This document shows positions 1 through 6,255 of a stretch of 13,677 bases of DNA, piece by piece. The notes below the pieces were generated by a model. That model had not been told where the DNA came from. It did not search any database and was given only the letters and a program-made list of their open reading frames with translations. This DNA is from JAWXBM01 sp964470455. Lineage in GTDB: Bacteria > Pseudomonadota > Gammaproteobacteria > Xanthomonadales > SZUA-36. Location of the stretch: positions 1 to 13,677 of the forward strand of contig CAYYCX010000110.1 of assembly GCA_964470455.1 (NCBI GenBank), in the 5' to 3' direction. The position numbers and the translations under genes are program-made. Each line of letters opens with the position of its first letter. The first letter of the stretch is position 1.

Positions 1-1791
1 GTCATCCAGTGGTTCACCCAGCGAACTGTACAGGTCCCGTGTCAACCCGGGGTCGATGGCGGCTTCGGTCATCACCTGGCCCTGCCGCAGGTAACGGCGT
101 TTCTGCGGATGCAGGACGGCAATCTCTTTGCCATCGCGCTGCACGCTGAAAACGCCGTGGTCGGCCACATAGTTGGGGCCCTGCAGAACCTCGGTGCCCC
201 GGAATTCAAAGCTGTAACCTGCCATGTCGAAACGGTCACCCGCCGTCATTCGCAAGTGCTTTTCACTGCTGATGGCATTGGTGAGGCCTGCGCCGATGAT
301 GAACACGCCTACTCCCAGATGAGCGAGCGTCATGCCGGCAATGCTGCGGCTGGGCCAGCCATTCGACGCGGCGGACAAAAGGCGCAGGTAATTCCGTATG
401 CTGCTGAATATCACCCAGCTGCCGCCGGCGACAGCGGCAAGCCCCCAGAACCCGGTGGGCGGCAGCAGCCACCAGGCCGCCGCGACGCTGATGATGGCAA
501 AAAGCGCCGGCAATGCCAGCTCTCGCGCCACTCGTTTGGGCGAGTCCGTTTGCCAGCGCACATTAAAGCCAACCGGCAGCAACAACAACAGTGGAATCAA
601 CAACCAGGCAAACAGAGTTCCAAAATAGGGTGGCCCGACGGAAATTTTGCCTGCTCCCAGCGCGTCGATCAGCAGCGGATACAAAGTACCTACCAGTACC
701 ATAGCGGTCATCACGGTCAGCACCAGGTTGTTCAGCAGCAGCAGGGTTTCACGCGAAAAACCGGCGAAGCGGCTGCCGCGGATCATGCCGGGGGCGCGCA
801 GGGCGAACAGCAGCAGCGAACCGCCCACTACGATGAGCAGGTAGGTCAGAATGAACACACCGCGGGTGGGGTCGGAGGCAAACGCGTGCACCGAAGTCAG
901 CACGCCCGAACGGACCAGGAAGGTGCCCAACAGGCTGAGTGAAAACGCGGCAATGGCGAGAATCAGGGTCCAGTTGCGGAAGGCGCCACGTTTCTCGGTG
1001 ACCGCCTGGGAGTGAATCAGGGCCGTGCCGGCCAGCCAGGGCATGAATGAGGCATTCTCCACCGGATCCCAGAACCACCAGCCGCCCCAGCCGAGTTCGT
1101 AATAGGCCCACCAGCTGCCGAGTGCGATACCCACGGTGAGAAATGCCCAGGCGATATGTGTCCAGGGCCGCGACCAGCGTACCCATTCACGATTCACCTG
1201 CCCGCCCAGCAGCGCTGCTACGGCGAAGGCAAAGGAAACAGAAAAGCCCACATAGCCCATGTAAAGCATGGGTGGATGAATGATCAGGCCCGGGTCCTGC
1301 AGCAGCGGGTTGAGGTCCATTCCTTCAACTGCGGCGGGTATCAGTCGACCAAACGGATTTGAGGTGTAAATCACGAACAACAGGAAACCAACGCTGATCC
1401 AGCCCAGGATGGCCAAAACGCGGGCGCGGAATTCATCCGGCAGGCGGCGGCTGAACAGGGCAACGGCGGCGGTCCATAATGCCAGTACCAGTACCCATAA
1501 CAGCAGCGAACCCTCGTGCGCTCCCCAGACAGCTGAGAACCGGTATTGCATCGGCAACAGGGAGTTACTGTTGCGCGCGACGTATTCCACGGAAAAATCC
1601 TGTTGCACGAAAGCCCAGGTGAGTATGGCGAAGGCCGCACCAACCAGGCCCAACTGCAACATGGCTCCCGTTTGCCCGATCCGCATCAGACGCGCGTCCC
1701 GCCAGTGCGCGCCCAATAGCGGCAAAGTGCCCATGGCCAAAGCCACCAGCAGGGCAGCCAACAGGAGGATCTGACCCAGTTCCGTGATCAT
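1..1791 (-). CDS. ccmF: CcmF, cytochrome c haem lyase subunit (C-terminus cut by window edge)
   Basis: Multi-pass inner-membrane subunit of the System I haem lyase, which takes haem from holo-CcmE and joins it to apocytochrome c in the periplasm. The frame is open from the ATG at 1791 (protein start MITELGQILL) to the left edge, giving 597 visible residues; E. coli CcmF is about 647, so roughly the last 50-60 residues are missing. The WWD haem-handling motif WGGWWFWDPVEN is at residues 235-246. Four histidines equivalent to the E. coli haem ligands (His173, 261, 303, 491) are seen at His172 (in IIHPPMLYMG), His260, His302 and His491. The start lies 6 bases after the ccmE stop, so translation is probably coupled, and the Shine-Dalgarno is weak. 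Several long plus-strand ORFs over this region are shadows. Identity is certain from the motifs and from the ccm context. Confidence 0.97.
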   Translation of the reverse strand, partial: MITELGQILLLAALLVALAMGTLPLLGAHWRDARLMRIGQTGAMLQLGLVGAAFAILTWAFVQQDFSVEYVARNSNSLLPMQYRFSAVWGAHEGSLLLWVLVLALWTAAVALFSRRLPDEFRARVLAILGWISVGFLLFVIYTSNPFGRLIPAAVEGMDLNPLLQDPGLIIHPPMLYMGYVGFSVSFAFAVAALLGGQVNREWVRWSRPWTHIAWAFLTVGIALGSWWAYYELGWGGWWFWDPVENASFMPWLAGTALIHSQAVTEKRGAFRNWTLILAIAAFSLSLLGTFLVRSGVLTSVHAFASDPTRGVFILTYLLIVVGGSLLLFALRAPGMIRGSRFAGFSRETLLLLNNLVLTVMTAMVLVGTLYPLLIDALGAGKISVGPPYFGTLFAWLLIPLLLLLPVGFNVRWQTDSPKRVARELALPALFAIISVAAAWWLLPPTGFWGLAAVAGGSWVIFSSIRNYLRLLSAASNGWPSRSIAGMTLAHLGVGVFIIGAGLTNAISSEKHLRMTAGDRFDMAGYSFEFRGTEVLQGPNYVADHGVFSVQRDGKEIAVLHPQKRRYLRQGQVMTEAAIDPGLTRDLYSSLGEPLDD

Positions 1792-1797
1792 GTGAGT

Positions 1798-2301
1798 TCA
1801 GTAATCCCGGCCGGTGGTGCCGGACTGTTGCGTTGATGTTGCCCCGGAGTCGCTCGCGGGCTTCCTGGGGCCTGGGTGGCCGGCTTTCTCCAGTGCATCC
1901 GCCACTTCCGGAGGCATGTAATTCTCATCATGCTTGGCCAGCACTTCGGTGGCGTTGAATTGCCCGGCTTCATCCAGCTTGCCGCGGGCAATCACACCCT
2001 GTCCCTCGCGAAACAGGTCGGGCAGGATGCCTTCGTAACTCACGGGAATGCTGTGCTGGCCATCGGTGACGACAAAGCTGACCAGCAGGCCACCGGGGTC
2101 CCGTTCGGTGCTGCCCACTTCCACCAGTCCGCCAAGGCGGAATTGCCGGCCGGCCGGCATGTCCATCGCGGCAACTTCACTGGGACTCTGGAAGTACAGC
2201 AGGTTCTGCTGCAAGGACCAGAAGGCGATTCCTCCGGCTATGCTGACACCCGCCAGCACCAGCAGCAGGTAAATCAATCGGCGTTTACGTGACGGCGTCA
2301 T
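1798..2301 (-). CDS. ccmE: CcmE, periplasmic haem chaperone
   Basis: Membrane-anchored periplasmic chaperone that binds haem covalently and passes it to CcmF. The 167-residue protein has a basic N-terminus (MTPSRKRR) followed by one transmembrane anchor at about residues 9-29, then an OB-fold beta-barrel domain. The family signature LAKHDENYMPPEV is intact: His124 is the covalent haem-binding residue and Tyr128 the conserved aromatic partner. The last 30 or so residues are hydrophilic and rich in Gly, Ser, Thr and Pro, as expected for the flexible C-terminal tail. The ATG at 2301 directly abuts the ccmD stop codon (2302-2304), with a GGAG sequence about 10 bases upstream inside ccmD. Length and motif agree with the family (E. 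coli 159 residues). Confidence 0.97.
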   Translation of the reverse strand: MTPSRKRRLIYLLLVLAGVSIAGGIAFWSLQQNLLYFQSPSEVAAMDMPAGRQFRLGGLVEVGSTERDPGGLLVSFVVTDGQHSIPVSYEGILPDLFREGQGVIARGKLDEAGQFNATEVLAKHDENYMPPEVADALEKAGHPGPRKPASDSGATSTQQSGTTGRDY

Positions 2302-2439
2302 TCAGTTCATGCTCCGGTGCATCTGTTCGAGCTGGGTTCTCAGGCTGCGCTTCTTGAACAATGGGCTGAGCGCAGTCCAGCCCAGGACCAGCAATCCCGC
2401 GCTGTAGGAAAGGACAATAAAAATCGTGTGATTACTCAT
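2302..2439 (-). CDS. ccmD: CcmD, small haem exporter membrane protein
   Basis: Small single-span membrane protein that in E. coli stabilises the CcmABC complex and is needed for release of holo-CcmE. From the ATG at 2439 it encodes 45 residues beginning MSNHTIFIVLSYSAGLLVLG: a hydrophobic helix at about residues 6-25, then a short charged cytoplasmic stretch with KKRSLRTQLEQ. The same frame stays open further upstream (to an ATG at 2658), but that extension lies antiparallel-free inside ccmC and would be 118 residues, far too long for the family. The 2439 start is chosen because it overlaps the ccmC stop by four bases (ATGA at 2439-2436) and has GGAA 9 bases upstream. It sits between ccmC and ccmE, the usual position. 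Confidence 0.9.
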   Translation of the reverse strand: MSNHTIFIVLSYSAGLLVLGWTALSPLFKKRSLRTQLEQMHRSMN

Positions 2440-3227
2440 TTGGAGTTTCCGTTCTGTACCTTGCCGGCCTGCAAGTTGCCGGTCCAGGCCTTGCGCATGT
2501 CCTGTTCGAGCAGCATCAGCCGTGCCCGGGTAAGCAGGTTGGCCAGGTAGTAGAATTTGGTGGCGGCCGCCATCATCAGCAATGGCCACACCATGCTGGG
2601 ATGGATACTGCTGCCGCTGAGGCCAATGCTGCTGCCCTGGTGCAGTGTGTTCCACCATTTTACCGAATAGTGAATGATGGGCAGGTTGATCACGCCCACC
2701 AGCGCCAGCAGGCAGGCGGCGCGGGCCGCTTTGCGGGGCTCGTCATAGGCGCTGAAAAGGCCCATGACGCCCAGATAGAGAAACAGCAGTACCAGCTCCG
2801 AAGTCAGCCGCGCATCCCAGACCCAGTAGGTACCCCAGGTGGGGCGCCCCCACAATGAGCCGGTTACCAGGGTCAGAAGGGTGAAGGCGGCGCCAATCGG
2901 GGCACTGCACATGGCCAGGATCTCCATCATGCGAATGCGCCACACCAGGGCCACGAAGCCCATGGCCGCCATCATGGCGTAGATCATCATGGACATCCAG
3001 GCGGCCGGAACATGCAGGTAAAGAATTCTGAAGCTTTCGCCCTGGAGGTAATCCGGTGGCACGCGGAACAGGGCCAGGTATAGCGCCGGAAGCGCCAGCA
3101 CCGTGAAACCTGCCCACAACCAGGGAACGCATTTACCCGAAAAATCGTAAAACCACGGTGGCGAGCCCAGTTTGTGGATAAACAGCAGCAAGGCGTTCTT
3201 ACGTGGTGCTCGAGCAGTCTGGTTCAT
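2436..3227 (-). CDS. ccmC: CcmC, haem transfer protein to CcmE
   Basis: Six-span inner-membrane protein that presents haem in its periplasmic WWD domain so that CcmE can bind it covalently. The protein has 263 residues; the tryptophan-rich motif WGTYWVWDARLT lies at residues 131-142. His72 (in LYLHVPAAW) and His196 (in NTLHQGSS) have the same 124-residue separation as the two haem-ligand histidines of E. coli CcmC (His60 and His184). Hydrophobic segments occur around residues 38-55, 75-97, 110-123, 143-160, 170-185 and 210-230. The N-terminus is about 12 residues longer than in E. coli and begins with a basic stretch. The start at 3227 lies 12 bases after the ccmB stop; the stop overlaps the ccmD start. 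Confidence 0.97.
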   Translation of the reverse strand: MNQTARAPRKNALLLFIHKLGSPPWFYDFSGKCVPWLWAGFTVLALPALYLALFRVPPDYLQGESFRILYLHVPAAWMSMMIYAMMAAMGFVALVWRIRMMEILAMCSAPIGAAFTLLTLVTGSLWGRPTWGTYWVWDARLTSELVLLFLYLGVMGLFSAYDEPRKAARAACLLALVGVINLPIIHYSVKWWNTLHQGSSIGLSGSSIHPSMVWPLLMMAAATKFYYLANLLTRARLMLLEQDMRKAWTGNLQAGKVQNGNSK

Positions 3228-3239
3228 AGGGTATTCGGG

Positions 3240-3941
3240 TCAGGACAGGCTGATTTTGAGGGCCGCAGCAGCAGCGAACGGAGCCAGGGTAAATGATGTT
3301 ATCAAACCTGCGAGCAGCAGGCCCAGAAAAGGCAGGCTGGGCAGCCCATCGACCACGGCCATGATGGCAGCAGTGGCCATGATCAGCACGGGTACAAACA
3401 GTGGAAAAACCAGCAGTGCCAGCAGCTGGCCGCCCCGGCGCAGTCCAATCGTGAGGCCCACGCCGATGGCGCCAACCAGGCTCAGTATGGGCGTGCCGAG
3501 CAACAGGGTGGCCATCATCACCGGCCATGCGTCACCCGGCAGGTTCAGCCACACCGCCAGCAGGGGCGACAGCAACACCACCGGCAGGCCCGCCACCAGC
3601 CAGTGGGCAACCACCTTGGCCAGCACCAGCGCAGGCAGTGAGTACCCGCTGACCACGAATTGTTCCAGCGAGCCGTCTTCGTAGTCCGACCGGAACAGGC
3701 TATCGAGTGAAACCACGGTGGACAGCAGGGCGGCGATCCAGATCACACCCGGAGCGATACGTGCCAGCAGTTCAGGGCCGGGACCGATTCCGAGGGGAAA
3801 CAGGCTGACCGTCACGAGAATGAATATCAGCGGAAAAAGCAGTTCGCTGCGGCGGCGCATGGCCAGCAGCAGGTCGCGCCGCAGCAGGGCCAGGACGGGT
3901 TTCATGGCCCGGGCATCGTTGCCAGACACAGGGGTGGTCAT
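3240..3941 (-). CDS. ccmB: CcmB, haem ABC exporter permease
   Basis: Transmembrane partner of the CcmA ATPase; the CcmAB(C) complex uses ATP to release holo-CcmE from CcmC. The 233-residue protein has six hydrophobic segments and family-typical stretches such as SLFPLGIGP, LLARIAPGVIWIAALLS, DGSLEQ, GLPVVLLSPL, LLLGTPILSLVGAIGVGLT and the terminal AAAAALKISLS, which align readily with E. coli CcmB (220 residues). The ATG at 3941 overlaps the ccmA stop (ATGA, 3941-3938), so coupled initiation is likely; an in-frame ATG at 3905 would give 221 residues and match the family N-terminus (MKPVLALLRRDLLLAMRRR) more exactly. Neither has a clear Shine-Dalgarno, so the exact start is open. Confidence 0.95.
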   Translation of the reverse strand: MTTPVSGNDARAMKPVLALLRRDLLLAMRRRSELLFPLIFILVTVSLFPLGIGPGPELLARIAPGVIWIAALLSTVVSLDSLFRSDYEDGSLEQFVVSGYSLPALVLAKVVAHWLVAGLPVVLLSPLLAVWLNLPGDAWPVMMATLLLGTPILSLVGAIGVGLTIGLRRGGQLLALLVFPLFVPVLIMATAAIMAVVDGLPSLPFLGLLLAGLITSFTLAPFAAAAALKISLS

Positions 3942-4525
3942 GGCACATGGCCCGCGATCATGGCCAATTCCTCGTGTGGCATGGCGGGCCGGTGGTCACC
4001 ATGGGTGGCGACGACAGCCGCTCCGCCACGCCCGGCATGTTGCAGCAGCAAACGGTCGACCAGCTTCGCGCCTTCCTGGTCGAGATTCGAGTAGGGCTCA
4101 TCCAACAGCCACAAGCGGGCCGGCTGCATCAACAGCCGGGCCAGCGCGCAGCGCTTGCGCTGTCCTGCTGACAGGGTTCGTGCTGGTTGCAATGCCACCC
4201 GGGCAAGGCCAACGCTTTCGATGGCCTGGGTTATGGAGACCTCAGTCGCGCCGTGGAAATCGCGCACGAAACGCAGGTTTTCCAGGCAGCTCAGGTCATC
4301 CTTGAGCGCCAATGCATGGCCCAGGTAAGCCACCTGGCCGGCGCCTTTGTCGATGCTCCCGCTGCCGGGCTGGATGATTCCGGCCAGCAGTCGCAAAAGT
4401 GTGGTTTTGCCGCTGCCGTTGGCGCCGGTCACAATCAGCAATTCGCCTTCGCCAAGCGTGAAATCAACCGGATGGAATACCGGTTGAAAGTATCGCTCCA
4501 GGCAAAGTTTTGAAACAACGAGCAT
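3938..4525 (-). CDS. ccmA: CcmA, haem ABC exporter ATP-binding protein
   Basis: Cytoplasmic ATPase subunit that powers release of haem-loaded CcmE. The 195-residue protein is a single nucleotide-binding domain: Walker A GANGSGKT at residues 34-41, ABC signature LSAGQ at 118-122, Walker B LWLLDEP at 138-144 and the H-loop histidine at 175 (VVATHGD). The sequence YLGHALALKDDLSCLENL around residues 67-84 holds the Q-loop region and resembles E. coli CcmA. Length is slightly below the family norm of about 205, with no motif lost. First gene of the leftward ccm operon; its start at 4525 has only a weak GGAA-type ribosome site. A candidate promoter lies at 4591-4619. Confidence 0.97.
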   Translation of the reverse strand: MLVVSKLCLERYFQPVFHPVDFTLGEGELLIVTGANGSGKTTLLRLLAGIIQPGSGSIDKGAGQVAYLGHALALKDDLSCLENLRFVRDFHGATEVSITQAIESVGLARVALQPARTLSAGQRKRCALARLLMQPARLWLLDEPYSNLDQEGAKLVDRLLLQHAGRGGAAVVATHGDHRPAMPHEELAMIAGHVP

Positions 4526-4590
4526 GGTTCTGATTCGGTTTCCGGGGATTTGCCGGGGCGCGGCACGGGTTCTGTCGAGTGGTTCCCGCT

Positions 4591-4619
4591 ATGCTACGGT
4601 CTGGCATTAGGTAAGTCCA
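4591..4619 (-). promoter_or_regulatory. Candidate sigma-70 promoter of the ccm operon
   Basis: Reading the minus strand, TGGACT (4619-4614, four of six matches to TTGACA) is followed after exactly 17 bases by TAGCAT (4596-4591, four of six matches to TATAAT). This predicts a transcript start near 4584 and a leader of about 58 bases before ccmA. Spacing and position are good, but both hexamers are imperfect, so this is an inference from sequence alone. Confidence 0.4.
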
Positions 4620-4751
4620 TGATTGCAGCGCCTGAATCAATGCATCCGCAGGCAGTTTGAGGGCACTTTTGCTCTCGGTGCAGTGTCAATCTCCGTGCAA
4701 GGCACTGGTCAATTTGCCCTGTACAAGCAAGGCTGGCGAGGCTAATCTGTT

Positions 4752-4779
4752 GCACCCTGTTGTCCGGAGGGCAGGGTGC
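4752..4779. repeat. Perfect 8-bp inverted repeat upstream of gor
   Basis: GCACCCTG (4752-4759) and CAGGGTGC (4772-4779) are exact reverse complements with 12 bases between them, centred about 70 bases before the gor start. It could be an operator or a hairpin in a leader. It is followed on the plus strand by an AT-rich stretch (ATTGATTTTATT) but not by a clean T run, so terminator function is doubtful. Confidence 0.5.
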
Positions 4780-4790
4780 CATTGATTTTA

Positions 4791-4828
4791 TTGACATTTT
4801 TCAAAAGTTCGCGGTGGTTTACAGGGAA
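4791..4828 (+). promoter_or_regulatory. gor leader: TTGACA box and ribosome binding site
   Basis: A consensus-like TTGACA at 4791-4796 lies in an AT-rich tract. No good -10 box is found at 17 bases; the nearest candidate, GTTTAC at 4817-4822, is spaced 20 bases, so promoter assignment is weak. TTGA-N6-TCAA at 4791-4804 is also a small dyad that could bind a regulator. AGGGAA at 4823-4828 is a good Shine-Dalgarno 8 bases before the gor ATG and fixes that start. Confidence 0.35.
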
Positions 4829-4836
4829 TTTGCAGC

Positions 4837-6195
4837 ATGGCTGATCTTGATTACGATTTTCTGGTGATTGGTGCGGGTTCCGGTGGTGTGCGCGCCGCGC
4901 GGATTGCCGCCAGCCATGGCGCCAAAGTGGCCATCTGTGAGTCGAGCCGTGTAGGCGGAACCTGTGTCATTCGCGGTTGCGTGCCAAAGAAGCTGCTGTC
5001 TTATGCGGCGCACTTTTCCGAGGATTTCGAAGATGCGGCGGGCTTTGGCTGGACAGTGGGCGAACGCAGCTTCAGCTGGCCTGCGCTGATTGCCAACAAG
5101 GACCGCGAAATCGACCGCCTCAACCAGGTCTACCTCAACCTGCTGAGTGGTTCGAAAGTCGAGCTTCTTCCCCACCACGGCAGCTTTCTGGACAACCATC
5201 GCGTAAAAGTGGGTGAGCGGGTGCTCAGCGCCGGGCGCATCCTGATTGCCACCGGTGCCCATCCCTGGTTGCCGGACATTCCCGGCATCGAACTTGCCAT
5301 CAGTTCCGACGAGGCGTTTTACCTGCCCGATCTGCCCAGGCGCGTGGTGGTGGTGGGCGGAGGCTATATCGCCTGTGAATTCGCCGGAATTTTCAACGGC
5401 CTGGGCTCGAAGGTGATCCAGGTCTACCGCGGCGATGCGGTGCTGCGGGGGTTTGACCACGACGTGCGCCGCGTGCTGACCGCGGAAATGGCCCACAAAG
5501 GCGTGGAACTAATCTTTGAACGCGATATCCAGGAAATCACCAAACACGGCGATGGACTGCACTGTCGGTTGGACGATGGAAAGATCCTGGTCGCCGACCA
5601 GGTCATGTATGCAACCGGGCGGGTTCCCAACGTACGCAACCTCGGGCTGGAGAATACCGATGTCGAACTGCACGCCAGTGGCTGGATCGTGGTGGACGAA
5701 TATTCACGCACCAGCGTGCCCCATATTGGCGCGGTGGGCGATGTGACCAACCGTGTAAACCTTACGCCGGTAGCGATTTTTGAAGGCCATTCGTTTGCGG
5801 ACACGGAATTTGGTGGCATGGACCGGCCGGTTTCACATGAATTCATTCCTTCCGCCGTGTTTTCCAATCCGACCGTGGGATCAGTGGGTTACAGCGAGCA
5901 CGATGCCGTTACACACTTTGGCGAGCTGGATATTTACCGGTCGGAATTCAGGCCCATGAAGCACACGCTCAGCGGCCGGGCCGAAAAATCCATGATGAAG
6001 CTGGTGGTAGCGAGGGCTACCGGGCGCGTGGTGGGGCTGCACATGGTGGGGGCCGATGCGCCGGAAATTGTCCAGGGCTTTGCCGTCGCGGTAAAATCCG
6101 GGCTGACCAAGGAACAATTCGACCAGACCATTGGCATCCATCCAACGGCGGCCGAAGAACTGGTAACCATGCGCCACCCCATTGCGCGAAGCTGA
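4837..6195 (+). CDS. gor: Glutathione-disulfide reductase
   Basis: Cytoplasmic FAD enzyme that reduces glutathione disulfide to glutathione with NADPH, maintaining the thiol pool. The 452-residue protein has the FAD-binding GAGSGG motif at residues 12-17, the redox-active disulfide in GGTCVIRGCVPKK (Cys43 and Cys48), the second dinucleotide-binding motif GGGYIACEFA at 174-183 and the catalytic base His435 in HPTAAEE. Arg198 and Arg204 sit where E. coli and human enzymes hold the 2'-phosphate, so NADPH rather than NADH is expected; this separates it from lipoamide dehydrogenase and mercuric reductase. The CVIRGC active site and GGGYIA..FAGIFNGLG form are those of plant, alphaproteobacterial and similar reductases, not the E. 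coli CVNVGC form. Start is supported by AGGGAA 8 bases upstream. It is divergent from ccmA; the protease gene follows after 60 bases. Confidence 0.95.
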   Translation: MADLDYDFLVIGAGSGGVRAARIAASHGAKVAICESSRVGGTCVIRGCVPKKLLSYAAHFSEDFEDAAGFGWTVGERSFSWPALIANKDREIDRLNQVYLNLLSGSKVELLPHHGSFLDNHRVKVGERVLSAGRILIATGAHPWLPDIPGIELAISSDEAFYLPDLPRRVVVVGGGYIACEFAGIFNGLGSKVIQVYRGDAVLRGFDHDVRRVLTAEMAHKGVELIFERDIQEITKHGDGLHCRLDDGKILVADQVMYATGRVPNVRNLGLENTDVELHASGWIVVDEYSRTSVPHIGAVGDVTNRVNLTPVAIFEGHSFADTEFGGMDRPVSHEFIPSAVFSNPTVGSVGYSEHDAVTHFGELDIYRSEFRPMKHTLSGRAEKSMMKLVVARATGRVVGLHMVGADAPEIVQGFAVAVKSGLTKEQFDQTIGIHPTAAEELVTMRHPIARS

Positions 6196-6255
6196 CCGCG
6201 CGATACTGATCGCAGAGGGCGTACTGCGCATGACGGGCAAGGGAACAGGCTGAAC

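Larger units (their letters stand above)
4526..4836. other. Divergent intergenic region between ccmA and gor
   Basis: About 310 bases without a credible gene. It separates the leftward ccm operon from rightward gor and must hold the control sites of both. Seen here: a candidate ccm promoter (4591-4619), an 8-base perfect inverted repeat (4752-4779), an AT-rich tract with TTGACA (4781-4804) and the gor ribosome binding site. The middle part (about 4620-4750) shows no tRNA, riboswitch or repeat that I recognise. A 67-codon minus-strand ORF (4594-4797) lacks a recognisable product and is not annotated. Confidence 0.7.

Noticed and set aside
109..942. 277-codon plus-strand ORF rich in Gln, His and Arg
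   Set aside because: Lies antisense to ccmF, which has every family motif; composition is typical of a shadow frame in GC-rich DNA.
749..1186. 145-codon minus-strand ORF within ccmF
   Set aside because: Out of frame with ccmF, whose codons continue through this region without a break; not evidence of a frameshift.
4594..4797. 67-codon minus-strand ORF upstream of ccmA
   Set aside because: No recognisable domain or ribosome site, and it overlaps the predicted control region of ccm and gor.
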